NCBI RefSeq assembly: GCF_012272695.1
Contig: NZ_CP050902.1
Location: 3,348,001 to 3,412,000 of the forward strand
DNA length: 64,000 nucleotides
From: Nocardioides sp. JQ2195
GTDB lineage: Bacteria; Actinomycetota; Actinomycetes; Propionibacteriales; Nocardioidaceae
Reading direction: 5' to 3'
Shown here: positions 55,996-64,000 of the stretch, piece by piece
Position numbering within the stretch: position 1 is the stretch's first letter
Layout of the letters: the number at the start of each line of letters is the position of its first letter
Position numbers and translations under genes: made by a program
The notes under the pieces: model-generated
What the model saw: the letters and a program-made list of their open reading frames with translations, nothing else
Told to the model about the DNA's origin: nothing
The model's database searches: none

Positions 55996-57410
55996 GTCCC
56001 CGATAGTGGTGTAGCGCGGTCGCTGTCTTCGTGACCGGCGTGTATGTCGGACGTGGACGCGGCCACCGCGTGATCCTTCGAGTCAACCTTCCACAGAATC
56101 CTCGAATGGAGTCATCACGATGACCGCTCCCCACATTGTCGACCCTGCCGGCCTGCTCGGCGAAGCCCTCGCTGAGGCGAGTCCAGATCTCATGCGCTCG
56201 CTGCTCCAGTCGATCATCAACACCCTGCTCAGTGCCGATGCCGACGCCGTGGTCGGTGCCGAGTACGGCCGCCCGACCCCGAGCCGGACCAGCCAGCGCA
56301 ACGGTTATCGCCACCGCGACCTCGACACCCGCGTCGGCACCGTCGACGTCTCGATCCCCAAGCTCAGGAAGGGCACCTATTTCCCTGAGTGGCTCCTCGA
56401 GCGTCGCAAGCGCGCCGAGTCTGCGCTGATTACCGTCGTGGCCGACTGCTACCTCGCCGGGGTGTCCACCCGGCGGATGGACAAGCTCGTCAAGACCCTC
56501 GGCATCGACTCACTCTCGAAGTCCCAGGTCTCGCGGATGGCAGCTGAGCTCGACGAGCACGTCGAACAGTTCCGGCACCGGCCCTTGGATGCAGCGGGGC
56601 CGTTCACGTTCGTCGCCGCCGACGCGTTGACGATGAAGGTCCGCGAGGGCGGCCGTGTGATCAACGCGGTCGTCCTGGTCGCGACCGGCGTCAACGGCGA
56701 CGGACACCGCGAGGTCCTCGGCATGCGCGTCGCGACGTCAGAGACCGGTGCGGCGTGGAACGAGTTCTTCGCCGACCTCACAGCCCGCGGCCTGAGCGGT
56801 GTCCGCCTCGTCACCTCCGATGCCCACGCCGGGCTGGTCGAGGCGATCGCGGCGAACCTGCCCGGCGCCAGCTGGCAGCGTTGCCGCACTCACTACGCAG
56901 CGAACCTCATGTCGACCACACCGAAGACGATGTGGCCTGCTGTGAAGGCGATGCTGCACTCGGTCTACGACCAGCCCGACGCGCCCGCCGTGCACGCCCA
57001 GTTCGACCGGCTGCTCGACTACGTCGCCGACAAACTCCCTGAGGTCCACGAGCACCTCGACGGTGCCCGTGCCGACATCCTCGCCTTCACCGCGTTCCCG
57101 AAAGACGTCTGGACCCAGATCTGGTCCAACAACCCCGCCGAACGCCTCAACCGCGAGATCCGGCGCCGCACCGACAGCGTTGGGATCTTCCCCAATCGTG
57201 ACGCCATCGTCCGGCTCGTCGGCGCCGTCCTCGCCGAGCAGACCGACGAGTGGGCCGAAGGCCGCCGCTACCTCGGACTCGAAGTCCTCACTCGCTGCCG
57301 CATCAACATCGTGCCCACCACCGAACCCGAGATCGGAGTCAACGACCTACCCGAACTGACTGCCTGAACCATCAACAAGGAGAACGCAGCGCTACACCAC
57401 TACCCGGGAC
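55996..57410 (+). mobile_element. IS256-family insertion sequence, about 1415 bp
   Basis: The ends carry inverted repeats of the type gtccc(c/g)g(a/g)tagtggtgtagcgc. A TTGA lies on both outer flanks (55992-55995 and 57411-57414); IS256 elements normally duplicate 8-9 bases, so this 4-base match may be chance. It contains one intact transposase gene. Confidence 0.85.
56120..57367 (+). CDS. IS256-family transposase
   Basis: A 415-residue mutator-type (Transposase_mut) DDE transposase: QSIINTLLSADADAVVGAEY, SQRNGYRHRDLDTRVGTVDV, LSKSQVSRMAAELDEHVEQF, catalytic Asp in FVAADALTMKVREGG, Asp in LVTSDAHAGLVEAI, and Glu in NNPAERLNREIRRRTDSVGI. Complete. Start ATG with an acgatg context after gtcatc; no Shine-Dalgarno is evident. 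Confidence 0.93.
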   Translation: MTAPHIVDPAGLLGEALAEASPDLMRSLLQSIINTLLSADADAVVGAEYGRPTPSRTSQRNGYRHRDLDTRVGTVDVSIPKLRKGTYFPEWLLERRKRAESALITVVADCYLAGVSTRRMDKLVKTLGIDSLSKSQVSRMAAELDEHVEQFRHRPLDAAGPFTFVAADALTMKVREGGRVINAVVLVATGVNGDGHREVLGMRVATSETGAAWNEFFADLTARGLSGVRLVTSDAHAGLVEAIAANLPGASWQRCRTHYAANLMSTTPKTMWPAVKAMLHSVYDQPDAPAVHAQFDRLLDYVADKLPEVHEHLDGARADILAFTAFPKDVWTQIWSNNPAERLNREIRRRTDSVGIFPNRDAIVRLVGAVLAEQTDEWAEGRRYLGLEVLTRCRINIVPTTEPEIGVNDLPELTA

Positions 57411-57663
57411 TTGACCGGTTTTGGTCAGGTGCCATACGTGGCCCGCCGGAGGCGACATGTTCGCCCTTGACCCGTCCGCGGCCATGAAAGAGTTCGGGCC
57501 TTGGGGAGCAGGGTTACGGGGTTTGTCCGAATGGTGCTGTCACTCCCCTCGGCCTCCGCCTTCATACGGGTCAGACCGAGCCGGATGAGGTCCACGCGAT
57601 TCCCGGGGGGGTGTCCGATCGGCTCTTTCGCAACAGATCGGTCCTCCCGGACGTCTACATAGT

Positions 57664-58191
57664 GTGGGAAACGTGCAGATGAGACTGGAGCTCGCTGACC
57701 TTGAGGTCGCGCGCGGTCAAGCGCTGCTTCGCTATGCGTTTCTGCTGTGCGGCGATAGATCCGAAGCCCAGGACCTGGTGCAGGAGGCTTTTCTGTCGGT
57801 GCTGCGCCGCGGGGGCGACCCTCTCGCCAGGCGAATAGAGAACCTCGAGGGTTACCTGCGTTCGTCGATTTACCACGATTGCGCGAGCAGAGGTCGTCGT
57901 CTTCGGCGTGGCCGTGAGGCGCTCAAGCGGTTGACGGGTGAGCGAGATGTCGTGGCGGACTCCCAGGAGACCGTGGCCTCACGCGACCACCTGTGGTCGG
58001 CGTTGCAGGAACTTCCAGCGCGGCAACGGGCAGCCATCGTGCTCCGCTTCTACGAAGACCTTCCTGACACTGAGATTGGCGAGGTCCTCGGCTGCGCCAC
58101 CGGCACTGTCCGCAGTCTCGTGCACCGGGGGTTGACCCAACTTCAGCGCCGAGACGACCTCGCGACCCACAAGTCCAAGGTGAAGAGGTAA
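57664..58191 (+). CDS. RNA polymerase sigma factor, SigE/ECF type
   Basis: A 175-residue ECF sigma factor: region 2 RYAFLLCGDRSEAQDLVQEA and region 4 LQELPARQRAAIVLRFYEDL with TGTVRSLVHRGLTQLQRRDD. The GTG at 57664 or the ATG at 57679 may be the start. It is followed 2 bases later by a membrane protein that may act as anti-sigma factor or target. Confidence 0.88.
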   Translation: MGNVQMRLELADLEVARGQALLRYAFLLCGDRSEAQDLVQEAFLSVLRRGGDPLARRIENLEGYLRSSIYHDCASRGRRLRRGREALKRLTGERDVVADSQETVASRDHLWSALQELPARQRAAIVLRFYEDLPDTEIGEVLGCATGTVRSLVHRGLTQLQRRDDLATHKSKVKR

Positions 58192-58193
58192 TC

Positions 58194-58820
58194 ATGTCGA
58201 TCGACAATTCCATCCGGAACATGCTGCAAGCCGCCGCAGACGAAGCAGGCATCTACGAACCCGTCTTGCAAGGCGGTGCGCCCTGGGCCGAGCCTAGTCG
58301 GCGTCGCGGTCTGTGGGTGGCTGCGGCCGTCGCGGTCGCTGCCAGTGTGAGCGGCTTGGTTCTTCTCACTTCCGGTGTGGGTGAGAACGGGGCCGACCCT
58401 GCCGAGCCACCAACAGTTGGCACCTCCGACGACCCGCTCGCGAGAGCCATTCCGGTGACCGTGGTGAATGCATTCGAAGAAGCATCCGGTGCTCAGGTTG
58501 CACTGGCAACTGACCAAGATGCGCAGGCGGTCATATCTCGCGCCGATGCTGTCCGCGCAGCAGGGGGCGACACCAAGTCCCCCGCAGGACTCTTCGTGCT
58601 ATCTCAGGAGAGATTCGATTCAGCGGATCCTGGGAACAGCGAGCCGACCGTGACTAAGACCCTTGTGTGGCTTGTGGTGCTTCCCGAGACCACGATGCAA
58701 GCACATCAGCCGATGGGCAAGGAAGACGGGACTCCGGAAATCGGCACTGTGACGCCGGTCGTCGTCATAGACGCAGTCACTGAAGACGACCTCTTGACTC
58801 TTGCGGTACCCCTCCCCTAG
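58194..58820 (+). CDS. membrane protein downstream of the sigma factor
   Basis: A 208-residue protein with one transmembrane segment (GLWVAAAVAVAASVSGLVLL) after a 38-residue cytoplasmic head, and an extracytoplasmic domain. Topology and position are those of an anti-sigma factor or a sigma-regulated surface protein, but no zinc-binding HxxxCxxC anti-sigma motif is present. Tightly linked to the sigma factor. Confidence 0.65.
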   Translation: MSIDNSIRNMLQAAADEAGIYEPVLQGGAPWAEPSRRRGLWVAAAVAVAASVSGLVLLTSGVGENGADPAEPPTVGTSDDPLARAIPVTVVNAFEEASGAQVALATDQDAQAVISRADAVRAAGGDTKSPAGLFVLSQERFDSADPGNSEPTVTKTLVWLVVLPETTMQAHQPMGKEDGTPEIGTVTPVVVIDAVTEDDLLTLAVPLP

Positions 58821-58844
58821 CCCGATCGGGCGCAACCTCGGAGA

Positions 58845-59390
58845 CTAGTAGCTCATTCCGTAAAGAAACTCTCCGGTGTCCGCGTCGAGGAACACTACGA
58901 GGGTCCCGGTCTCGGCTACGGAACCTGTCTCGCCGCTAGCGCTCATGGGACCTCGTTTGACGTGCGGCGCATTCTCAAATGTCACGACCCACGCACGTCG
59001 GTCCGAATACATCGGTGAGATCCTCGATGGTCTGGAGGGGTCCGTCTCCAATTCTCTGCCAACCCCAGGAGTGGTCATCTTGACCAACGTGGCGGAGCTA
59101 ACGCCAACGTCTGCGGCAAGAGCAAACTCCTTTCGCGCATTACTCGCTGCGGACTTAACATCCACACCAGCTGGTGTTACTCCCACAGATTCCGCGACGT
59201 CGACTCCGTGTGAGTGAAGCATCGCTTTCGCCCCTTCAGGCAGGGAACTTGAAATCAGCTGTGCTGGCTCATTGGGACGCTCATTTCCGGAAGCGACCTG
59301 GAATTCAGCGCCGATGGTGAACACTGCTCCGATTGCAGCCGCGGTCGCAAGTGAACTCACGAGAATGCGGGTGGTCCGATGTGTGCTCAT
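58845..59390 (-). CDS. secreted protein, unknown
   Basis: A 181-residue protein with a signal-peptide-like N-terminus (TTRILVSSLATAAAIGAVFT). The C-terminal ~45 residues (AWVVTFENAP ... TGTLVVFLDADTGEFLYGMS) resemble a PepSY-like strand-helix unit. The ATG at 59390 overlaps the previous gene's stop by 4 bases (ATGA). Second gene of a two-gene minus-strand unit. Confidence 0.6.
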   Translation of the reverse strand: MSTHRTTRILVSSLATAAAIGAVFTIGAEFQVASGNERPNEPAQLISSSLPEGAKAMLHSHGVDVAESVGVTPAGVDVKSAASNARKEFALAADVGVSSATLVKMTTPGVGRELETDPSRPSRISPMYSDRRAWVVTFENAPHVKRGPMSASGETGSVAETGTLVVFLDADTGEFLYGMSY

Positions 59391-60178
59391 AGCGGCGCCG
59401 TCCATGTCTTCATGCCTTTACCGCCCACCTGAGCGTCATAAAGGTCCAAGTGGTACCGGGAAGTCGATTCGACCTGCAGAGGAAAATTCTGGACGAAATT
59501 GAAGCCACCGCCTGAATCCATCCTTTGGAGGTTCCAGAACTCATTCTTGTCGCCCGTTGTGCCTGCAACATCAGTCTGCGGATGGAATGTCTCGGCCGCA
59601 AATTGGGCCTGCCAGTCAGCATTCCAATCACCTTGGGGGTTGTACCCCGTCTCTAGCAACTGGATCCCGTCGTAGAGCATGTGAATATGATTATCTGATG
59701 AGCGCAGAACGTTTGAGTACATGCGTGCCGTGGAACCTGGGTCTGGACCATACACATTGACGAAGGACGATCCGTCGCATGCCGGTGCGCACTTACGTGT
59801 GTATTGGGCGAACAAGTGAAGTCCTGAGACCGGTTCGCCCGCATCATCTCCTACCCTCGCCCATCCGATCTGTGCATAGTGCAGTGCGCCGCTCGTATCG
59901 TTCATGATGTCAGCTGTCACCATAGCCCAAGCAGAGCTGTCGCTCGGGCTACCACCTTGCGAGCTACACAGTTGCGGAGCATCACGCTCGATCATGGCGC
60001 GCGATCCAAAGATCGTAGATGACTGCGGTGAACCAACGCCGGCGAAGTAGTTCCCCTGGTTGGTGCAGTTATCGCCAGCAGCAGCACTGGCCGGTCCAGA
60101 TATCGGACCCAGCGTCGGCGATATCGTCAGTGCGCAAAGCAGCGCACCACCAAAAACACTTCCTCCAGCAAACCTCAC
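59387..60178 (-). CDS. secreted protein, unknown
   Basis: A 263-residue protein with an N-terminal signal (MRFAGGSVFGGALLCALTIS) and a mature part beginning near AAAGDNCTNQGNYFAGVG. It contains a CAPAC Cys pair and NIMNDTS-like and NEFWNLQRMDSGGGFNFVQN segments with beta-sandwich character. The GTG at 60178 is chosen because GGAGG lies 6 bases upstream. No family recognised. It may be coregulated with the sigma factor locus. Confidence 0.6.
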   Translation of the reverse strand: MRFAGGSVFGGALLCALTISPTLGPISGPASAAAGDNCTNQGNYFAGVGSPQSSTIFGSRAMIERDAPQLCSSQGGSPSDSSAWAMVTADIMNDTSGALHYAQIGWARVGDDAGEPVSGLHLFAQYTRKCAPACDGSSFVNVYGPDPGSTARMYSNVLRSSDNHIHMLYDGIQLLETGYNPQGDWNADWQAQFAAETFHPQTDVAGTTGDKNEFWNLQRMDSGGGFNFVQNFPLQVESTSRYHLDLYDAQVGGKGMKTWTAPL

Positions 60179-60208
60179 GGCGCGACCTCCTGAATTCCAA
60201 TCCGCCAA

Positions 60209-60728
60209 TTAGAGCATGAAATTGGTCGCGGCGGTCGAAAACGCCCTCATCCGCGTCGCGCAATCGATCAAGCTCGTGGCATCGCGCAACCTTGGTTCCA
60301 GAAAGGCGCCATCTCGAGACGGTCGTGCGCGGCACACTAGATGGGCCTCGGTGGGTTCGGGGGCTTCGATGAGTGCGGGTGCCAGGGTGTGCATCGCGCG
60401 CAGGACGTTTTCGGCGGTGTCGCGGATGAGGTCGAGGTCTCCTTCGGCCCATCCAGCGACGTAGCCGACGCTGTAGGCGGAGGTGTCGAGCTCGACAAGC
60501 CCGGCCAGGACGTAGGCGACGCTGTAGGCGGAGGTGGCGAGCTCGACAAGCCCGGCCAGGACGTAGGCGACTGATTCCGCTTCGGTTTCGTGGCGGCCGC
60601 GGTGGGCGATGTAGTCGCCGGAGTCGACGTGCCGCCATTCGTGGAGGGTGCCGAAGCAACCACGTCCCGTCCACGAGCACGTCGACCTCGAGTGCCTCGA
60701 GCTGGGAGTAGGAGACGACCTCGGTCAT
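60209..60728 (-). pseudogene. ArdC/antirestriction-like remnant with frameshift and duplication
   Basis: The start region MTEVVSYSQLEALEVDVLVD is a small-gene N-terminus. After a frame change the sequence reads CFGTLHEWRHVDSGDYIAHR, HETEAESVAYVLAGLVEL, and SVGYVAGWAEGDLDLIRDTA, the C-terminal part of an ArdC-like (antirestriction) domain with a HEW zinc-protease-like motif. A 51-bp tandem duplication (60467-60517, 60518-60568) repeats 17 codons (SAYSVAYVLAGLVELAT type). A decayed fusion of mobile-element genes. Confidence 0.65.
60467..60568. repeat. 51-bp tandem duplication
   Basis: Two 51-bp copies differing at one base, in frame within the ArdC-like pseudogene. Consistent with replication slippage. 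Confidence 0.85.
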
Positions 60729-60819
60729 GAGGCAAAGAGTAGGCGCTTGGTTGTGCCGTGCTCCCCCGGTCGTCCGGCTTCGCACCCCGGTCGGACAGTC
60801 CAAGCGCCGGGTCGCGCCA

Positions 60820-63800
60820 CTAGCAAGGGCCATCGGGGGTCTCGGACCAATAAAGCGGGGCCTTCGAGCCCGGAGGTCGAGGAGAACTGCAATTCCATGG
60901 CCCGAGCATGTATAGCCGGTGCCAATCAGGGTGCGTCGCACTGAGGTGGGCATACCCTTCACACCAAGCTACTGAATTCATGATGGGGTGTGCCGACTCC
61001 TTGTATACCAAGCCGACTTTACGGCCCCACATATTGTTGTTGAGGTCCATGGCTCGGTCGTTGTACTTAGACGTTGATTCGTGCAGCGTCAGAATGGCAT
61101 AGGAGTCGTCGTAACCGATGTGTTGACGGAGGCGGGCACTCCAGTAGCAGTGACGGTAGGCGTCTCCGGCACCTTGATAGAGACTTCCGCGGTAGTCGCG
61201 GAATCTGTAGTTCGCGGAGTCTCTCGCCTTCGCGGCATCCTTCCTAGCGGTCTGGCAGTCTTTGAGGTGCCAAGGCAGAATGCAGAAGTCACGTTCTGCA
61301 CCCGTCTTCGCGTAGGAAGAGTCTCGGGCTAGGAAGGTGGGATCGACGAGGACGGGGTATGTGACCGTCGATTCGCTTGTGGGAGCGAGCGCGACCACCA
61401 GATTGCCGTTCTGATTCGTTAGGGAAACCGGAATCTGTTCTCCCGCAGCGTCACGCGCTGTCGGCGCCTCTACCGAAAGAACATAGTCCCCAGATTCGTC
61501 CACGATCGTGGCTATATTGTCGTCGGTGGAGATGATTATCTCCTGCCCGCTCAGCAGTGTTGGGTCGTAGGTGAATGAGGAGGCCGAGTTTGCACTTCGA
61601 ACGAGGTGGAACGTCTCTACGCTGTTCTCACTTTCCCGGACCGCGATGGTGTCTATCCCCGGATCTGAGTTGGGGTAAACGATGACATCGCCAGGGGTTA
61701 GCTCGGCTTCGCTGCTTGATGCTCCTTGGGGAAGGTCCCAAGATGTGACTGGGACTCCCCCGGAGTCGATTTGACCGATTAGGCCTGCTGAGTCTTCCGG
61801 CAAGACCAATGTGTCCGTAGGGAAATCGGCCTCTGGGTCGACCTCGAGGACTTCTGGTTCATCGACGTCCACGAATCCGGGGGGCGGCGTCTCTGTGTTT
61901 GTGAGGCCGTCAGTTGTTGGGTCAAGCGCGGGGAAGGTGCCGGCTGCCTTCTCCGCATCTATTGCCTCGTCTCCAGGATCAGTTGGATCGTAGATCGTAA
62001 CGAGGTCTCCGAAGTGCTCTTGCACCACTTGGTTGACGAGCTCGCTCGTGGACTGTGCATCGAGGTCTCCGACTAGGAAAGAGTGCTCGATCGTTTCAGA
62101 AGCGTTTCCCGCGGCGTCGATTGCTTGAGCCTTGAAAACGTGTCTGCCAGTCGAACTAGGGGTCACCATAAAGTTGACGGGCGCTCCGGTTGTGGCCTGC
62201 TCTTGTGGGGCCTGCTCATCTAGCCACGCTCTCACTTTGGTGCCAGTGCCCGATGGAGTTACCTCGAATGTGCCTTGCTCGTTGGCCGCGCCATTCCAAG
62301 TGTTATCGGCTGGGTACACAGAGGACGTGATAGTCACGGGTTCGGGTGCTGTGGAATCCACTGTGAAGGTTAGTGCCCATCCTGCTCCTGAGTAGACAGA
62401 CCCGTCGGTACCACGTGCTCGGACTTGGTACGTGTCCCCCTCAGTAAGTATTCCTTCGGGCACCTTGAATGAGGAGATCGACCCGTCAGCCGCGTTGGTA
62501 CCAACACCTCTCGTGAATGGGATGAGGACAGTTCCCGCCTGGGTGACTTCGTACTGGGCAGACGACGTTCCTGGGTCCGCATCGGACACCTTCGTGGTGA
62601 AAACCGGCGTTACGCTGCGCGTCCGCGTGACGGTGCCGATTTTGTTCGACTCACTGATGGATAGGGACGACGGGACGCCGGGATAGGAGTTGTAGGTGAC
62701 ATCGATGTGGGGCCGGTTGTTTGGGTAGTTGGTGTAGTTGACAGATCGGTACCTGCGCCAAGAATTGTTGCTCGATTCGTTACCTGCCGCGAGCCGAATT
62801 CCGTGGTTGGGGAAAGCCCCACTGGCCCATCCTGCAACAATGTTTGTGATATTCCACGTTGCGTCGCCGGCAGGGCACCCGTCAGCGCCCTTCGCGACCC
62901 CGTAGTCGACAGATCCGGCGGAAGCGACGCTTGGCTGATTGCTCCAGGTCAAGTCGTCACCTAGCCAAGCATTGGTAATACGTGTTGCGCGGGTTGGGGA
63001 ATTGGCACATGTCGTCGAGTGAAAATTCCTCAGGACGAGTTTCGCCGACAGGATCTTTTTGCCTTCCCAACGCGCGGTGCCGTTGTCGAAGTGCATAAAT
63101 GCGCGCGATCGGGTCGTGCCTCCGTCATTGGTTCCGACACGGAGTTCTGGGCTGCTTGTCTGGCCCGTGGTGTACGTGCGGTTTTGAACCCATGCGTCGC
63201 CAGAGGCGAAGGTGGTGAACGAGGGGTCAACGACGACGGGGTATTCCGTGGCGGCGTCGGTCAGAAAGTCGCGGTTCGGTTTCAGATTGATCGTGGTTTG
63301 GTCGGTGCTCGCGCCGCTGAGGGTGGTGTCGACGGTCGCGGCGTTCCCAGGCTCGTCTCTGACGCCGTCTGAGGAGTCCCACATGACCGGCTGAGGCGCA
63401 GAGGCAGATAGGTCGTCATCCGGGGTGGAAACCTTGATCGCTCCCTGGGCGGTTTCGCGCACGTCGCCACCCTCGACGAGGACCGGTAGCACCAGCGGCT
63501 CGGTAGGGGCTTCTCGTAGGATGAAGTTGTAGGTGAAGCCTGTTGCGAGGGCCGTTACTTGGAGGTCCCCGCCCTCGATGACATCGGGGTATGTAGCCGT
63601 GGGTCCGTCCACAATGGGTTCTGGAAGCTGCTCGCCCCAACTCCACTCGATAGTCGAGTCTCCCTGAGAGAGAGTCGCAAAGGTCCTGCTCTGATCCGCC
63701 GGGAGCGCAACGTCAGCAACAGCGTATTTGGGAACGAGCACGTCTCCCCGCCGGACAAGGTGCGTATCCACGTCGTGCCACTCGCCGTCGTCAGACTTAA

Positions 63801-64000
63801 CCCAAACCGGCTCAGGGTGAGTCTGCGCAGTCCACGAGCCATCAGGATTCGCGAGAACACGAGAGAATTCGTCACGTTGGGACAGGTCTTCGACTGAGTG
63901 GCCAGTGAGTTTCGATTGAAGGCGTGCCTCTCCGGAATCCGGGGCCTCCGTGATCAATGGCTGTGCTTGGAGTTGGTCTGCCGCAACAGCTGTATCACCC
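60820..64000 (-). CDS. large secreted DNRLRE-domain protein with DUF6973-like C-terminus, 5' partial
   Basis: An open frame of over 1060 codons running off the right edge. The N-terminal part (VLANPDGSWTAQTHPEPVWV) is typical of RHS/WapA-like secreted proteins. A DNRLRE domain follows near residues 260-420 (RSRAFMHFDN, AKLVLRNFHS, WGNQ-like ITNAWLGDDLTWSNQPSVA, GIRLAAGNES). Then Ig/fibronectin-like modules and a Pro/Asp/Glu-rich stretch. The C-terminal ~100 residues (GDAYRHCYWSARLRQHIG, ESTSKYNDRAMDLNNNMWGR) resemble DUF6973, a common toxin-type terminus in this class. Likely a surface or polymorphic-toxin protein; the codon use is less G/C-biased than the core genome, suggesting transfer. 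No start, signal or immunity gene is certain. Confidence 0.82.
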   Translation of the reverse strand, partial: GDTAVAADQLQAQPLITEAPDSGEARLQSKLTGHSVEDLSQRDEFSRVLANPDGSWTAQTHPEPVWVKSDDGEWHDVDTHLVRRGDVLVPKYAVADVALPADQSRTFATLSQGDSTIEWSWGEQLPEPIVDGPTATYPDVIEGGDLQVTALATGFTYNFILREAPTEPLVLPVLVEGGDVRETAQGAIKVSTPDDDLSASAPQPVMWDSSDGVRDEPGNAATVDTTLSGASTDQTTINLKPNRDFLTDAATEYPVVVDPSFTTFASGDAWVQNRTYTTGQTSSPELRVGTNDGGTTRSRAFMHFDNGTARWEGKKILSAKLVLRNFHSTTCANSPTRATRITNAWLGDDLTWSNQPSVASAGSVDYGVAKGADGCPAGDATWNITNIVAGWASGAFPNHGIRLAAGNESSNNSWRRYRSVNYTNYPNNRPHIDVTYNSYPGVPSSLSISESNKIGTVTRTRSVTPVFTTKVSDADPGTSSAQYEVTQAGTVLIPFTRGVGTNAADGSISSFKVPEGILTEGDTYQVRARGTDGSVYSGAGWALTFTVDSTAPEPVTITSSVYPADNTWNGAANEQGTFEVTPSGTGTKVRAWLDEQAPQEQATTGAPVNFMVTPSSTGRHVFKAQAIDAAGNASETIEHSFLVGDLDAQSTSELVNQVVQEHFGDLVTIYDPTDPGDEAIDAEKAAGTFPALDPTTDGLTNTETPPPGFVDVDEPEVLEVDPEADFPTDTLVLPEDSAGLIGQIDSGGVPVTSWDLPQGASSSEAELTPGDVIVYPNSDPGIDTIAVRESENSVETFHLVRSANSASSFTYDPTLLSGQEIIISTDDNIATIVDESGDYVLSVEAPTARDAAGEQIPVSLTNQNGNLVVALAPTSESTVTYPVLVDPTFLARDSSYAKTGAERDFCILPWHLKDCQTARKDAAKARDSANYRFRDYRGSLYQGAGDAYRHCYWSARLRQHIGYDDSYAILTLHESTSKYNDRAMDLNNNMWGRKVGLVYKESAHPIMNSVAWCEGYAHLSATHPDWHRLYMLGPWNCSSPRPPGSKAPLYWSETPDGPC

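Noticed and set aside
57411..57663. IS256 8-bp target duplication
   Set aside because: Only TTGA matches on both flanks; the usual 8-9 bases are not repeated, so the target site is left tentative.

Overview
The window is GC-rich, gene-dense actinobacterial chromosome, most like Nocardioides or another Nocardioidaceae member. This rests on the strong G/C bias at third codon positions, frequent GTG starts, the 13E12/DUF222 HNH protein, DUF2510-SHOCT and DUF6318 lipoprotein families, and the mix of acyl-CoA dehydrogenases and PucR- and LuxR-type regulators. No database search was possible; family names come from motif recognition.

Layout. 0-10.2 kb: end of a DUF4031 gene, an acyl-CoA dehydrogenase pair, an FMO-like flavoprotein, a 13E12 HNH protein, a TPR-LuxR regulator, a DUF6318 lipoprotein and a monocarboxylate-type symporter with its DUF3311 partner. 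10.3-18.2 kb: pta-ackA, a methyltransferase, a PGPG membrane protein, a NERD-UvrD helicase and an acyltransferase. 18.2-29.6 kb: a large RecB-like nuclease/helicase, a membrane metalloprotease, a second DUF6318 lipoprotein, an MscS-like channel gene broken by an in-frame TGA, a RibD-type reductase and an amino-acid ABC importer. 29.7-38.2 kb: a NERD membrane protein, a SWIM-SNF2 ATPase, and an NrtR regulator divergent from a TY-Chap-like gene plus an ADP-ribosylglycohydrolase fused to a phosphatase domain. 38.3-44.4 kb: a predicted mevalonate-catabolic operon (GAF-PucR regulator, class II HMG-CoA reductase, HMG-CoA lyase, small membrane protein, TctA-like permease).

44.4-60.8 kb is an accessory island with visibly less G/C-biased codon use. 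It contains an NrtR gene fossil, a second NERD protein, a frameshifted gene, a PD-(D/E)XK-like protein divergent from a PLD-helicase-DUF3427 protein, zinc-ribbon and SHOCT proteins, and a DUF5343/HEPN-Swt1 pair whose first gene is split by an IS3-family element. It also holds a gene cut by an IS256-family element, a sigma factor with a membrane partner, two secreted proteins and an ArdC-like pseudogene. The right edge is a large secreted DNRLRE protein with a DUF6973-like C-terminus, running out of the window.

How genes work together: pta-ackA and the symporter suit acetate or monocarboxylate turnover. HMG-CoA reductase and lyase would convert mevalonate to acetoacetate and acetyl-CoA. The NrtR cluster suggests NAD/ADP-ribose-controlled reversal of ADP-ribosylation. 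The island looks like a decaying defence/toxin locus: the HEPN protein keeps an RxxxxH motif, while its partner can be rebuilt exactly by removing the IS and one copy of its 4-bp target duplication. Small tandem repeats, mostly of 14-bp units, sit in several intergenic gaps. No rRNA, tRNA, CRISPR array or phage structural gene was seen.
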